From contig NZ_FNRG01000021.1 in NCBI RefSeq assembly GCF_900107835.1, forward strand, positions 1 through 64,000: a stretch of 64,000 bases of DNA, in the 5' to 3' direction. The number at the start of each line of letters is the position of its first letter. Position 1 is the stretch's first letter. Shown here one piece after another: positions 36,243-45,233 of this stretch. The DNA is from Oribacterium sp. KHPX15. Its GTDB lineage: Bacteria > Bacillota > Clostridia > Lachnospirales > Lachnospiraceae. The notes beneath the pieces are model-generated. The model had not been told where the DNA came from. It was given only the letters and a program-made list of their open reading frames with translations, and made no database searches. The position numbers were made by a program, and so were the translations under genes.

Positions 36243-37541
36243 ATGGGTAATGTAATGAACTTTAAGTGTCCCTGCTGTGCAGCGAAACTGGTCTACAACG
36301 GAGAGGTACAGGAAATGGCTTGTGAGTATTGCGGCTCACAGTTCAGCATGGAACAGATAAAAGCTGCGGAGGAATCTCTGAAGGATGATGCCGGCGGCAA
36401 TAATATGGTATGGGACACACCGGATCAGCAGATAATAAGTGATGAAAACGGAAAGGTACAGGGTTACAGATGCCAGTCCTGCGGAGCCGAGATGGTTGCT
36501 GACGAAAATACTGCCGCAACAGAATGTCCGTATTGCGGAAATCCTTCCATCATACCTCAGTCCTTCGAAGGTCTGTACCGTCCGGATCTGATGATTCCCT
36601 TTGCCGTAGGTAAAAAACAGGCAAGCGAAAAACTTAAGGAATTCACAAGAGGCAAAAAACTCCTGCCGGATTCCTTTACAGCCGGAAATCGTATAGAAAA
36701 GATTACGGGTATTTACGTACCTTTCTGGCTCTACAGCTGCCATGCCTCCGGTTCTGTTTCCTTTGACGGAGTAAAGGCAAAAAGCTGGGAAGATGCTAAT
36801 TTCAAATATGTGAGAAAGGATCACTACCATATTACAAGATCCGGAGATATGGATTTCCATAGAATCCCTGTAGATGCTGCATCCCAAATGGATGATGCCA
36901 CCATGGATTCATTGGAACCCTTTGACTTCGGAAAAGCAACAGCATATGATCCCGCATACTTCTCCGGATATCTTGCTGACCGCTATGATGTAATGGAAAG
37001 TGATGCTCAGCCAAGAGCCAACGAAAGGGTCCAGAATACCTTCAGGAATAAAATGAGGGAAGCTGTAAACGGATATACGGAAGTATCACAGAAAAGCGAG
37101 AGCATAAACCTGACTGATGCAAAAGCAGAATATGCCATGCTTCCGGTATGGATGATGACCACAAAATATGAAGGCAAATCATATACCTTCGGCATTAACG
37201 GCCAGAGCGGCAAGCTGGTGGGAAGTCTCCCCATAGATATGAATAAATACTATAAGTATCTGGGTATTGCCAGCCTGATATCATTCATCATATTCTTCGC
37301 ACTATCGTTCCTCATATCATCAAACGGTATAACACTTACAGGAGTACTTATTCCAGCAGTAATCGCCCTCCTCATCGGATGGCTGTACGCAAACGGCCTG
37401 AAGAGTGCAATGAACACCATCGCTCCTAAGCGTACCGCAGCGGGCTACCTGAAGGATAGTTCCCTGAAATTTGCCGCCAATGTTGACCGCTTCCTGTATT
37501 ACAAAACAGAAAAAACAGAAAAGCCGCAGAACAAGAAGTAA
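36243..37541 (+). CDS. Zinc-ribbon membrane protein (TFIIB-type ribbon)
   Basis: A 432-residue protein with two N-terminal zinc ribbons. The first uses CPCC and CEYC (residues 9-12 and 28-31); the second uses CQSC and CPYC about 50 residues later. A conserved middle region follows (RPDLMIPFAVGKKQA; ITGIYVPFWLYSC), then two membrane helices near the C-terminus and a basic tail. Proteins of this layout are annotated as TFIIB-type zinc-ribbon proteins in Firmicutes; their job is not established. I chose the ATG at 36243 because AGGGGAG ends five bases before it. It stands alone between two terminators. Confidence 0.8.
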   Translation: MGNVMNFKCPCCAAKLVYNGEVQEMACEYCGSQFSMEQIKAAEESLKDDAGGNNMVWDTPDQQIISDENGKVQGYRCQSCGAEMVADENTAATECPYCGNPSIIPQSFEGLYRPDLMIPFAVGKKQASEKLKEFTRGKKLLPDSFTAGNRIEKITGIYVPFWLYSCHASGSVSFDGVKAKSWEDANFKYVRKDHYHITRSGDMDFHRIPVDAASQMDDATMDSLEPFDFGKATAYDPAYFSGYLADRYDVMESDAQPRANERVQNTFRNKMREAVNGYTEVSQKSESINLTDAKAEYAMLPVWMMTTKYEGKSYTFGINGQSGKLVGSLPIDMNKYYKYLGIASLISFIIFFALSFLISSNGITLTGVLIPAVIALLIGWLYANGLKSAMNTIAPKRTAAGYLKDSSLKFAANVDRFLYYKTEKTEKPQNKK

Positions 37542-37554
37542 AACCAACGATAAT

Positions 37555-37592
37555 CAGCCCCGGGAGGAAAATTCCTGCCGGGGCTGCGTTTT
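37555..37592 (+). terminator. Terminator after the zinc-ribbon gene
   Basis: CAGCCCCGG and CCGGGGCTG form a perfect 9-bp GC-rich stem, followed by CGTTTTG on the plus strand, 14 bases after the stop. Confidence 0.85.
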
Positions 37593-37626
37593 GCAAACGC
37601 ATATTACTGTACTGTCATAAATGAAC

Positions 37627-37660
37627 AAGACCGGTTCTCAATCACGGGAACCGGTCTTTT
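37627..37660 (-). terminator. Terminator for the 37695 lipoprotein gene (bidirectional)
   Basis: AAGACCGGTT and AACCGGTCTT form a perfect 10-bp stem with a 12-base loop, followed by TTTT on the plus strand. On the minus strand it lies about 35 bases after the lipoprotein stop. The CCGGTTCTC side resembles the hairpin at 41264-41295. Confidence 0.7.
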
Positions 37661-37694
37661 AATGTCATAAGATTTAATGTTATTTCTATAAATG

Positions 37695-38852
37695 TTATTT
37701 TCTGTAGCCTCCGGCTGTTACCGGCTTGATTCTTTCCTTCTCATCCTTATCGCCGAATCTGTAGAACTTATTGATCAAAATGAGACTTTCGGTTCCGTCC
37801 TTGAATGTCGAGCGGAAGATGGTGGACGCACACTGAATATCGTAGTAATCATTCATAAGATTTGCATAACATTCGGAAAAATGCTTGTCTGTGGGGTTAA
37901 GCTTTGTAGTAGTATTGTCTACATTGGTCACCTCTCCATAGAAGTACTCAAAATCATCAAGGAGACTTAAGTAGGAATAATCATTTACAAAATCTTCATC
38001 ATCTCCATAATAATCATAATATGCCGCAGTCAGATCTCTGGCAGTTACATATCCCTCATCTCCGTCATATACGTATAAGAAATCATCAATGGCATCTGCA
38101 TAAAAATCTGCAGGGTATTTTATATTGCAGCCTCTTGAAGCAGATTTCATCATCCATCTTCCATCCTCATCATTATAAGAGAATGTAAGATCATCATCAT
38201 ATCTTCCGTAGGCTCTGGTTATCTTATTATCACCTGATGCGTCAGTTGATTTCTCACTTTCCGGGATATATGGAGTCAGAAGATCTCCTTCATCGTCTAC
38301 AAGACGAACATTACTTGATATAGTGATCTTTTGTGGATCCCCACCATCTTCGGTCAACTCCAGTGTGTTTCCGTCAACCTTAAAGGAACCATCGGAAGTC
38401 ACATCACCACTCTTGATGTCATAAATCTCATATTTTCCCGTATCATACAATGCAAGATATATGCTGTCTTCTTTTTCATACTTCCAGTTACCGGCCAAAT
38501 CATCAACGGAATAACTCCGCTCTTCTCTGTCCAATGCAGCACGTACTATGGGATCTTCAGAGTTCTCATCCATTTTTTCTCCGGATTTAGTATCCGACAC
38601 AGAGTCAAAATCTATATTGAAGTCTTCCTGTTCATCATCCTCCTGACTCCTGGTGTCTTCTTTTTCATCGGACTTAGACTCTTCAGTTTCTGCCGCCTCA
38701 GTACCGGCTTCTTCCGTGGTTTCTGCCACTTCGGTGACAAACTCATCCGTAGCTCCTGCCACAGGCACCTCATTAGCACCGCAGGCAGCAATGCTGAAAG
38801 CTGCGATCACACCCAGTGCACCGATAAAACCTTTCTTAAATCTCTTTTTCAT
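37695..38852 (-). CDS. Lipoprotein of unknown function, acidic linker plus C-terminal domain
   Basis: A 385-residue lipoprotein with signal peptide and Cys24 (lipobox SIAAC). A Thr/Glu/Ala-rich acidic linker (about residues 30-105) would lift the folded part through the wall. Residues ~115-180 (DLAGNWKYEKEDS; FKVDGNTLELTEDGG) resemble a small lipocalin-like beta-barrel repeat found in Lachnospiraceae lipoproteins. The C-terminal part is not recognised. AAGGAGGAAG precedes the start. It follows the clostripain-type peptidase gene by 126 bases in the same direction. Confidence 0.7.
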   Translation of the reverse strand: MKKRFKKGFIGALGVIAAFSIAACGANEVPVAGATDEFVTEVAETTEEAGTEAAETEESKSDEKEDTRSQEDDEQEDFNIDFDSVSDTKSGEKMDENSEDPIVRAALDREERSYSVDDLAGNWKYEKEDSIYLALYDTGKYEIYDIKSGDVTSDGSFKVDGNTLELTEDGGDPQKITISSNVRLVDDEGDLLTPYIPESEKSTDASGDNKITRAYGRYDDDLTFSYNDEDGRWMMKSASRGCNIKYPADFYADAIDDFLYVYDGDEGYVTARDLTAAYYDYYGDDEDFVNDYSYLSLLDDFEYFYGEVTNVDNTTTKLNPTDKHFSECYANLMNDYYDIQCASTIFRSTFKDGTESLILINKFYRFGDKDEKERIKPVTAGGYRK

Positions 38853-38978
38853 TACTTCCTCCTTTTTTCATTATATTGAAATGATTTTATTTTTTTCAGG
38901 CGGCATTTTAAGGACAGGCTCAAATGTCTTCCATTACCTTTCTGCCTAAACAACACCTGAATTAGATACAATATATTC

Positions 38979-41027
38979 TCAGGGCTCTACACGTATCCAG
39001 TCTGTATAGTAGGTGTTCTTATAAACATCTTCCAAAATAAAGTGAATAACGGTTGAAGGGTCCTCCATGAGCATATACCCGACAGTTAACCCTTCCTCAG
39101 GAACAGTGACCCTTTCTCCCATCATACATGGGGTTTTTTCACCATCGTAACTGTGAAAGAATGATACGTAATCCAGCGTATCTCCTGCTTTAAGCTGTTT
39201 GAGATTTCGTATTCCGTCCCCTCCTTCTTCGTCCATTTCTTCCACTATCCAGTATCCCTGAACCGTTGCCCAACCATCTCCCTCTTCCGGCTGAACAAAT
39301 TCCACGCGGATCCAAATGTAGTCATCATCATTGAGAATGGCAGGAATATATCCATAGTCATAAGCACTTCCGTCTGTCCTCATTCCCAAATCCTGCATAT
39401 AATACGGAACGAAAACATCATTAAGTGTTACCCAGGAATTGTCATAGCTTGCGATAATGTTGCCGTCGCCTGTGTTTTCTTTCCATATGTCAATTCCCAT
39501 TTCCATATAACCTTCGCCGGTATCCAGCCACACCTCAAGTCCGCAAAACGTCATGGTATCCAACTGTTCATGGGTAATATCTATCACATAGTTTCCGTCA
39601 ACTTCCCTGTAGGGAATTAATTCCGGTATTTTGGTATCTGTCTCCTCTTCATAGAGCCTTGCAATATCATTACGGTACCAATCCTTTTTGGTATAGCCGT
39701 TTCCTTCTTTTGTTTCATCATCTGCCTGTGCCATGATAGTACAGAAGCTGGAAAGACTTTCTTTGTACGCCGGATCATAATTCAATGCATCGAAAACCGT
39801 GATCATCTGATCGAACTTCTCAAGGTTTTTATCCGGAAAGTACATGGCCAATCCATTTGCGCCCTTTATATTGGACTTCTGATAGATAACCGCATCAGAA
39901 ACTGCTTTCTTCAGTTCCTCCTTACCCGAAAGCTCAGTCTTTTCCAGAAAATCTATGATATCCACCTGCTCATAATTGCCGTCGCCAAAACCTCTGGCAT
40001 CACTTCTTGCTTTTGCTATCCGGCTGTACTCCCGGTTTTCCACTGCTGTTTCCGAATTTTTTGAAAAATCTATAAGTGCATCGTACACCTTTCCGAATTT
40101 GCTCAGATCCAGCAGGGAAAGTGTGTAGTTGTCACCGCTTTCTTCATTGGAAGATGCAAAATCATCAACTATCTGTTTGCCAAACTTCTCCGGAGAAAGC
40201 CCGGGATCCTTAAGCAGCATTTTGACCCAGTCCGTGTAATACCATCCGTTTCCCGGCTCCATTTCCTCTGATGCTATAAGATAATCTGCATAAGGAGACA
40301 GCATATATGCGGTTTCCACAGTCCCCATGAGGCAGGCATCAAAACCGACAAAATCAAAATGCCGGCCTACCGCTTCAAAGGCTTTCTGCATCTGCTGAAG
40401 TCTCATCATGTAACCTGAAAACTGTTCATCTGCTCCGAAACCAAGCATCGATCCGCCGCCATGATTCCACAAAATGATGTCATAATGATCTGCAGGATAA
40501 GCATTGACACCCCAGTACATAAAGTCGGCCAATGTCTCCGGCTTTGACATATTGGCGAGTTCCAGCTCGTCCTTCGGAATCAGATCATCAGCACCTATTT
40601 CGAAACGCTGGAGCTTGTCTGAAGCTATGTTAAAGTCATCGCTCCACTGTTTACATCCCCCTGTCTCTACCAGGATTTTTACACCGGAATCATCAGCTCC
40701 CGCATCTCCCAGGGCTGCCTGAATCTCATGAATATCCTTTGTTGCCAAATGATTCTGTGATTCCAGATTTGAGCCCACCATGTAGATGAGAACAACTGTA
40801 TCCAGGTGCCCGTCATATACCTCTATCTCCCGATCTGACAATTTCAGCTTCTTATCACCGGAGCTTTCTTCAGAGCTCTTCTTTCCCTTAAGACCTCTTG
40901 ACATATCTTCCGTCTGACCGGTTTCTGCGGAAGAGGAAACGGATTCTGCGGACTTGTTACAGCCTGAAAATATAAGCATGGAAACGGCAAACAATACAAG
41001 TCCCGATTTCCCGATTTTCCTGATCAT
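38979..41027 (-). CDS. Clostripain-type (C11) cysteine peptidase lipoprotein
   Basis: A 682-residue lipoprotein (lipobox FSGC, Cys23) with a Ser/Glu/Lys linker and then a C11 peptidase domain. VLIYMVGSNLES opens the fold, LWNHGGGS holds the catalytic His189, and GFDACLMG holds the catalytic Cys232. C11 peptidases cleave after Arg or Lys. The remaining ~300 C-terminal residues form an extra domain with no motif I recognise. The enzyme should act on the cell surface, on host, feed or self proteins. It may share a transcript with the downstream lipoprotein. Confidence 0.9.
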   Translation of the reverse strand: MIRKIGKSGLVLFAVSMLIFSGCNKSAESVSSSAETGQTEDMSRGLKGKKSSEESSGDKKLKLSDREIEVYDGHLDTVVLIYMVGSNLESQNHLATKDIHEIQAALGDAGADDSGVKILVETGGCKQWSDDFNIASDKLQRFEIGADDLIPKDELELANMSKPETLADFMYWGVNAYPADHYDIILWNHGGGSMLGFGADEQFSGYMMRLQQMQKAFEAVGRHFDFVGFDACLMGTVETAYMLSPYADYLIASEEMEPGNGWYYTDWVKMLLKDPGLSPEKFGKQIVDDFASSNEESGDNYTLSLLDLSKFGKVYDALIDFSKNSETAVENREYSRIAKARSDARGFGDGNYEQVDIIDFLEKTELSGKEELKKAVSDAVIYQKSNIKGANGLAMYFPDKNLEKFDQMITVFDALNYDPAYKESLSSFCTIMAQADDETKEGNGYTKKDWYRNDIARLYEEETDTKIPELIPYREVDGNYVIDITHEQLDTMTFCGLEVWLDTGEGYMEMGIDIWKENTGDGNIIASYDNSWVTLNDVFVPYYMQDLGMRTDGSAYDYGYIPAILNDDDYIWIRVEFVQPEEGDGWATVQGYWIVEEMDEEGGDGIRNLKQLKAGDTLDYVSFFHSYDGEKTPCMMGERVTVPEEGLTVGYMLMEDPSTVIHFILEDVYKNTYYTDWIRVEP

Positions 41028-41226
41028 AATGAAAGCTCCTACTCTTTAAAATCCGGTGTTTAATATACCTACGGTTTTTGGCGCCGGCCAAAAGGTGTTT
41101 AACGAAATGTATTTTCGTACATATTTTCACGATCACGTTCTGAAACCTTTACATTACTTTAAACTAAAACAAATATTTTTTCAGCATTATAATTTTGGTG
41201 GATTTTGTTTTGCGTTTGTAAAATTT

Positions 41227-41295
41227 ATTATAGCATCACGCTTCACATCCAATCCGATATAACAAAGCCGGTTCTCTAACTCGAAAACCGGCTTT
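41227..41295 (-). promoter_or_regulatory. Hairpin and possible -10 box in the gap 41028-41381
   Basis: The 354-base gap between the HAD gene stop and the peptidase start contains two things. A 10-bp stem (AAAGCCGGTT at 41264-41273 with AACCGGCTTT at 41286-41295) is probably the terminator of the HAD/sugar operon. TATAAT on the minus strand at 41232-41227 could be the -10 box of the peptidase gene, with a ~190-base leader. The -35 is weak. The leader is AT-rich with no fold I could recognise. Confidence 0.45.
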
Positions 41296-41381
41296 ATCCA
41301 TTAATTCAATATTTTTCAATTTTAAACCTCTGTTATATCTGACAGGCCGGGGCTACCTCTATACCGTACCCCATGGTTTCT

Positions 41382-42188
41382 TCAACACATTATTTTTTCC
41401 AATGCCGTCGCAATCCCATCATGGTCATTATCCAAAGTAATCATGTTAAATCTGCTACGCAGATCTGCGGGGGCATTTCCCATGATGACCGGTCTTCCGA
41501 CTGTTTCCAGCATATGAAGATCGTTATAGTTATCTCCGAAAGCAATTGTGTTTTCCAGTGCAATTCCCTTTATCCTGCAGTACTCATGCACTGCACTTGC
41601 CTTGGTTATTCCCTTCGGATTTATTTCCAGCAGGATGTCAGATGACTTTGCAATGGAAAGTTCAGGGAAACTACCTTTCAGACTTTCTTCGACCATATCT
41701 ATGGTACCGGGCTTGCAAAACAGCAGCACCTTTCCTATCTTTTCGTTATCCGAAAACAATGAAAGATCATAACCTGTAGGAGATGCTTCAACTATTGCCG
41801 CTTCATTTATTATACCCGGATCATCCTTGCTATTTGCAATCCATTTTGCAACAGAATATGCACTCCATGCTGCAGGGAGTTTTGCAATTCGTACCTGTTC
41901 AAGTATCGCTTTCACAATTTTTATATTCATACCCGCTTCATATATAATGCTGCCATTTTTGTCTCTGATAACGGAACCTCCCAAAGCAATTACCGAGCAG
42001 CTGAGATTGTATCTTCGAATGATGGGTTCTATGCCTGATATCCCTCTTGAGGATGCAAGAACCAGCTCCCTTCCTGAGTCCGTCCAGATTTTAAGTGCAG
42101 TAACCGTCTTCTCTGATATTCTGTGATCAGAGTTAAGAAGCGTTCCGTCTATATCTGTAAAAATAACCCTGTATTTGTTTTTTTCCAT
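41382..42188 (-). CDS. Cof-type HAD phosphatase
   Basis: A 268-residue HAD superfamily hydrolase, class IIB (Cof type). It has the nucleophile motif FTDIDGTLL (Asp12, Asp14), motif II in LASSRG and the C-terminal acidic motif AFGDNYNDLHML. Such enzymes dephosphorylate sugar phosphates or other small metabolites in the cytoplasm. It follows the sugar ABC ATPase gene in the same direction, which suggests but does not prove a sugar-phosphate substrate. Confidence 0.9.
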   Translation of the reverse strand: MEKNKYRVIFTDIDGTLLNSDHRISEKTVTALKIWTDSGRELVLASSRGISGIEPIIRRYNLSCSVIALGGSVIRDKNGSIIYEAGMNIKIVKAILEQVRIAKLPAAWSAYSVAKWIANSKDDPGIINEAAIVEASPTGYDLSLFSDNEKIGKVLLFCKPGTIDMVEESLKGSFPELSIAKSSDILLEINPKGITKASAVHEYCRIKGIALENTIAFGDNYNDLHMLETVGRPVIMGNAPADLRSRFNMITLDNDHDGIATALEKIMC

Positions 42189-42247
42189 ATATTATCCTCA
42201 TTTTCTGTTAGTGCTGGTTTAAGTCATTTTCATCTGATACATAGATA

Positions 42248-42322
42248 CAGATCTAACCGACTCCGTAAAATCCCGCTTTCGTCGTTTATCTCTTACCTGC
42301 AGGTTTCGATCTAATGGACTCC
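42248..42322. repeat. CAGATCTAAYYGRCTCC repeats after the sugar ATPase gene
   Basis: The 189-base gap 42189-42377 holds two related units: CAGATCTAACCGACTCC at 42248-42264 and CGATCTAATGGACTCC at 42307-42322. A third related unit lies at 56319-56335. They look like pieces of a dispersed repeat. No promoter was recognised in this gap. Confidence 0.45.
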
Positions 42323-42377
42323 ATAAAAACAGAGCTACGGGAACAATTATACCATCGCTCCCATAGCCCTGTGTCTT

Positions 42378-43853
42378 TCACATAGTAGCGTATCTCATTA
42401 TTGTCTCTTCAGAGAACTCGTCCTTTTGCAGCTCACCTGTGATTCTGCCCTCATTCATAACGCAGATTCTGTCGCAGGTTCCTATCAGTTCGGGAAGCTC
42501 CGAGCTGACCATAATGATGGAAAGTCCCTGTTCCAAAAGTGAATTAAGAATGGTATAGATTTCACGCTTGGATCCTACATCAACGCCTCTCGTAGGCTCA
42601 TCTACAAGAAGTATCTTGCAGTCTGCAGCGATCCACTTACCGAGAACCACCTTTTGCTGGTTTCCACCGGAGAGATTTTTTACATTGGCATCTCTTCCCG
42701 GAGTTCTGATGTTGAAAAGCTCTATATACTTATCAGCGGCAGCTCTTTCCAGCTTTCTGATGATCTTTCCGAACTTATTACTGTAAAGCGGCAATGCCGG
42801 AAGAGATATATTAAAAACCAGACTGTTATTGAGCTGAAGCCCTTCAACTTTTCTTTCCTCAGGAACGATTCCGAATCCTGCCTCCAGTGCCTGTTTAATG
42901 TTGTCAAATTTACACTCCTTGCCAAAAAGTGTTATCTTGCCGCCATCAATCTTGTCCGCACCGATAATTGCTCTCAGGGTCTCCGTTCTGCCCGCACCGG
43001 CAAGTCCCGCAAGACCGAGAACCTCTCCCTTATGAAGTTCCAGGGAAACATTATCCAGCACACCCTTCCTGCTGAGACCTTCAACCTTAAGGACCACATC
43101 TCCGATTTTCACATTTCTTGGAGGATAGATATCGCCCATCTCACGACCTACCATCTTTTCAACAAGCTTATCGGTATCGTAATCCTTCGTTATACCGTTC
43201 TCAACAAGCTTACCATCCTTCATGATGGTGATCTTGTTGCAGAGTTCGAAGATTTCCTTTAAGCGGTGAGAGATGTAGACAAATGATATTCCCTGCTTTG
43301 AAAGTGACTTTACCAGTTCAAAAAGTGTTTTCAGTTCCTCATCCGCAAGAACCGCAGTAGGCTCATCAAGAACTATTATCTTGGCATTCTTGGACAGGGC
43401 TTTCGCGATCTCAACCATCTGTCTTTTAGCTACGCTTAAGTTTCCTACCTGCTCACCCGGATCAACGGGAAGATTCACACGGTCAAGAACCTCCTTGGCA
43501 TCTGTCTTCATCTTCGCAAAGTCTATTTTTCCGAATTTATCTGTGGGATATCTGTTCTGATAGATATTTTCCGCCACGGTAAAATGAGGCAGGAGCATGA
43601 GTTCCTGATATATAACAGCCACTCCCTTTTCGATCATAAGAGCAGGAGTCGGATGCTCTATCTTTTCACCGTCAATGATAATCTCTCCCTCATCAAGAGT
43701 ATAGGCTCCTGACAGTATCTTCATCAGCGTGGATTTTCCGGCACCATTTTCTCCAACTAACCCTAATATATCTCCGTCACAGAGTTCGATTGAGAGATCA
43801 TCCAGTGCCTTGACACCCGGGAAAGATTTTGAAATATGATTCATTTTTAACAT
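42378..43853 (-). CDS. Sugar ABC importer ATPase (RbsA/MglA type)
   Basis: A 491-residue tandem ABC ATPase. Domain 1 has Walker A GENGAGKST, VIYQELMLLPHFTVAENIY and IIVLDEPTAVL. Domain 2 has the degenerate P-loop GLAGAGRTE, the signature LSGGNQQK and LLVDEPTRGVDVG. It energises uptake through the RbsC-type permease encoded upstream. I chose the ATG at 43853 with AAGGAAG eight bases before; an upstream GTG at 43871 would overlap that site. The sugar is not determined; ribose, galactose or xylose are all possible for this class. Confidence 0.93.
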   Translation of the reverse strand: MLKMNHISKSFPGVKALDDLSIELCDGDILGLVGENGAGKSTLMKILSGAYTLDEGEIIIDGEKIEHPTPALMIEKGVAVIYQELMLLPHFTVAENIYQNRYPTDKFGKIDFAKMKTDAKEVLDRVNLPVDPGEQVGNLSVAKRQMVEIAKALSKNAKIIVLDEPTAVLADEELKTLFELVKSLSKQGISFVYISHRLKEIFELCNKITIMKDGKLVENGITKDYDTDKLVEKMVGREMGDIYPPRNVKIGDVVLKVEGLSRKGVLDNVSLELHKGEVLGLAGLAGAGRTETLRAIIGADKIDGGKITLFGKECKFDNIKQALEAGFGIVPEERKVEGLQLNNSLVFNISLPALPLYSNKFGKIIRKLERAAADKYIELFNIRTPGRDANVKNLSGGNQQKVVLGKWIAADCKILLVDEPTRGVDVGSKREIYTILNSLLEQGLSIIMVSSELPELIGTCDRICVMNEGRITGELQKDEFSEETIMRYATM

Positions 43854-43880
43854 GGCGTTCTCTTCCTTCACATTTTATGA

Positions 43881-43903
43881 GCCAGGTATCAATAGTATCT
43901 GGC
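43881..43903 (-). repeat. Small hairpin before the sugar ATPase gene
   Basis: GCCAGGTATC and GTATCTGGC form an imperfect stem with a short loop about 30 bases upstream of the ATPase start. With the larger hairpin at 43920-43954 it makes a double stem-loop between the binding-protein and ATPase genes, likely shaping message stability. Confidence 0.4.
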
Positions 43904-43919
43904 ACCTGCCTGTAATCGA

Positions 43920-43954
43920 CAGCACATTGACACACATCAGTGTGCAATGTGCTG
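43920..43954 (-). promoter_or_regulatory. Stem-loop after the sugar-binding protein gene
   Basis: CAGCACATTG and CAATGTGCTG form a perfect 10-bp stem, and the 15-base loop itself contains ACAC/GTGT pairs. It begins 10 bases after the binding-protein stop. There is no T run, so it probably blocks 3' exonucleases and keeps the binding-protein message abundant relative to the ATPase. Confidence 0.6.
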
Positions 43955-43963
43955 CTGCTTTAA

Positions 43964-45046
43964 TTACTGAAGACCTGTTCCGAGGTGCTCAGCAACGTTA
44001 TCTTTTCCTACAAGAGTAGGTATGCAGTTTACAACTTCATCCTGTGGCTGGTTTGTAAGAACATTATATGCAGCGATCATAGCTTCCGGAGACATTGTAG
44101 GATAGATGATTGTGAATGCCATCTGTCCGTTCTCTACCATCTGGAATGCAGCCTCTTCACCGTCCATACCTGTGATAAGGATGCCTTCACCATCACGTCC
44201 TGCAGCAACTACAGTCTCAGCAACAGCTTCTGCCATCGGATCGTTGTGGCAGTAAATTGCCTGGATTTCGCCTTCACCATACTTCTGAAGCATGTCTTCC
44301 ATATATGATGCAGCCTTAGCGGAATTGAAATCACAATCCTGTGAATCTACGATCTTCATATCAGGATACTTTGATGCTAATGTCTCTTCAAAGCCTGCCT
44401 GACGATCGATAGCAGCTGATGAACCTGTAGTTCCGCATACTTCGATGATATTGCCCTTGCCGCCCATCATCTCAGCAAGCTTGTCTGCAGCCATAACGCC
44501 CATTTCCTTGTTGTCGGCTACAACCTTTACGGTAACAGGTGTATCTACTTCACGGTCCATAGTTACAACCGGGATACCTGCATCCATTGCCTCTTTAACA
44601 GCATCTGTCAAACCGTCTGATGTAAGAGGGGATACCATGATGAGATCAACACCTCTGGAAATAAGATCCTCAATGTTGGCAGCCTGTGTTGCAACATCGC
44701 CCTGTGCATCTGTCTCAACCCACTTAAGGTTAGGATAATGATCCTTTGCATAGTCCTGGTTTCTTTCCTTGATTGCGATTGTATATGCAGCATCGGTAGC
44801 TCTCTGTGCATAACCGATTGTAAACTCTTCGTCTCCGCTTGGTTCACCTGTTGATGCTGCTTCTGTTGATGCTGCTTCTGTTGCAGCTTCCTTGGCTTCC
44901 TCTTTCTTTGTCTCAGCTGCAGTTTCCTTTGCTGCAGTTGTCTCAGCCTTAGTCTCAGCCGGTGCGGGAGCAGGTGCTGATCCACAACCGTATAAAGACG
45001 CTACCATAACTCCGGTTAATAATGCTGACAATACTCTCTTTTTCAT
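43964..45046 (-). CDS. Sugar ABC importer substrate-binding lipoprotein
   Basis: A 360-residue periplasmic-binding-protein-like lipoprotein (Peripla_BP_4, ribose/galactose class) with lipobox SLYGC and an Ala/Pro/Thr/Glu-rich linker to about residue 70. The mature fold begins FTIGYAQRATDAAYTIAI and includes ISRGVDLIMVSPLTSDGL and VVTMDREVDTPVTVKVVADN. I chose the ATG at 45046 because AAGGAGGAAG precedes it; the open frame extends far upstream without a ribosome site. It captures the sugar for the adjacent permease and ATPase. Confidence 0.93.
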   Translation of the reverse strand: MKKRVLSALLTGVMVASLYGCGSAPAPAPAETKAETTAAKETAAETKKEEAKEAATEAASTEAASTGEPSGDEEFTIGYAQRATDAAYTIAIKERNQDYAKDHYPNLKWVETDAQGDVATQAANIEDLISRGVDLIMVSPLTSDGLTDAVKEAMDAGIPVVTMDREVDTPVTVKVVADNKEMGVMAADKLAEMMGGKGNIIEVCGTTGSSAAIDRQAGFEETLASKYPDMKIVDSQDCDFNSAKAASYMEDMLQKYGEGEIQAIYCHNDPMAEAVAETVVAAGRDGEGILITGMDGEEAAFQMVENGQMAFTIIYPTMSPEAMIAAYNVLTNQPQDEVVNCIPTLVGKDNVAEHLGTGLQ

Positions 45047-45233
45047 TACTTCCTCCTTATCCTGTAAAAAAGATACATTAAGATTTTTGACGAATTGATT
45101 CGTCGGGTTTATTTCACATCGGGTCCGGTTCTGAAATGTCCCATCCTCATCCCGAAAGCAAAATCCTGTTAATCTCCATACCGCTGTCGTTCTGTCAGCG
45201 GCACAAATAGTCCTGAAATACTTTTTTCTCTGT

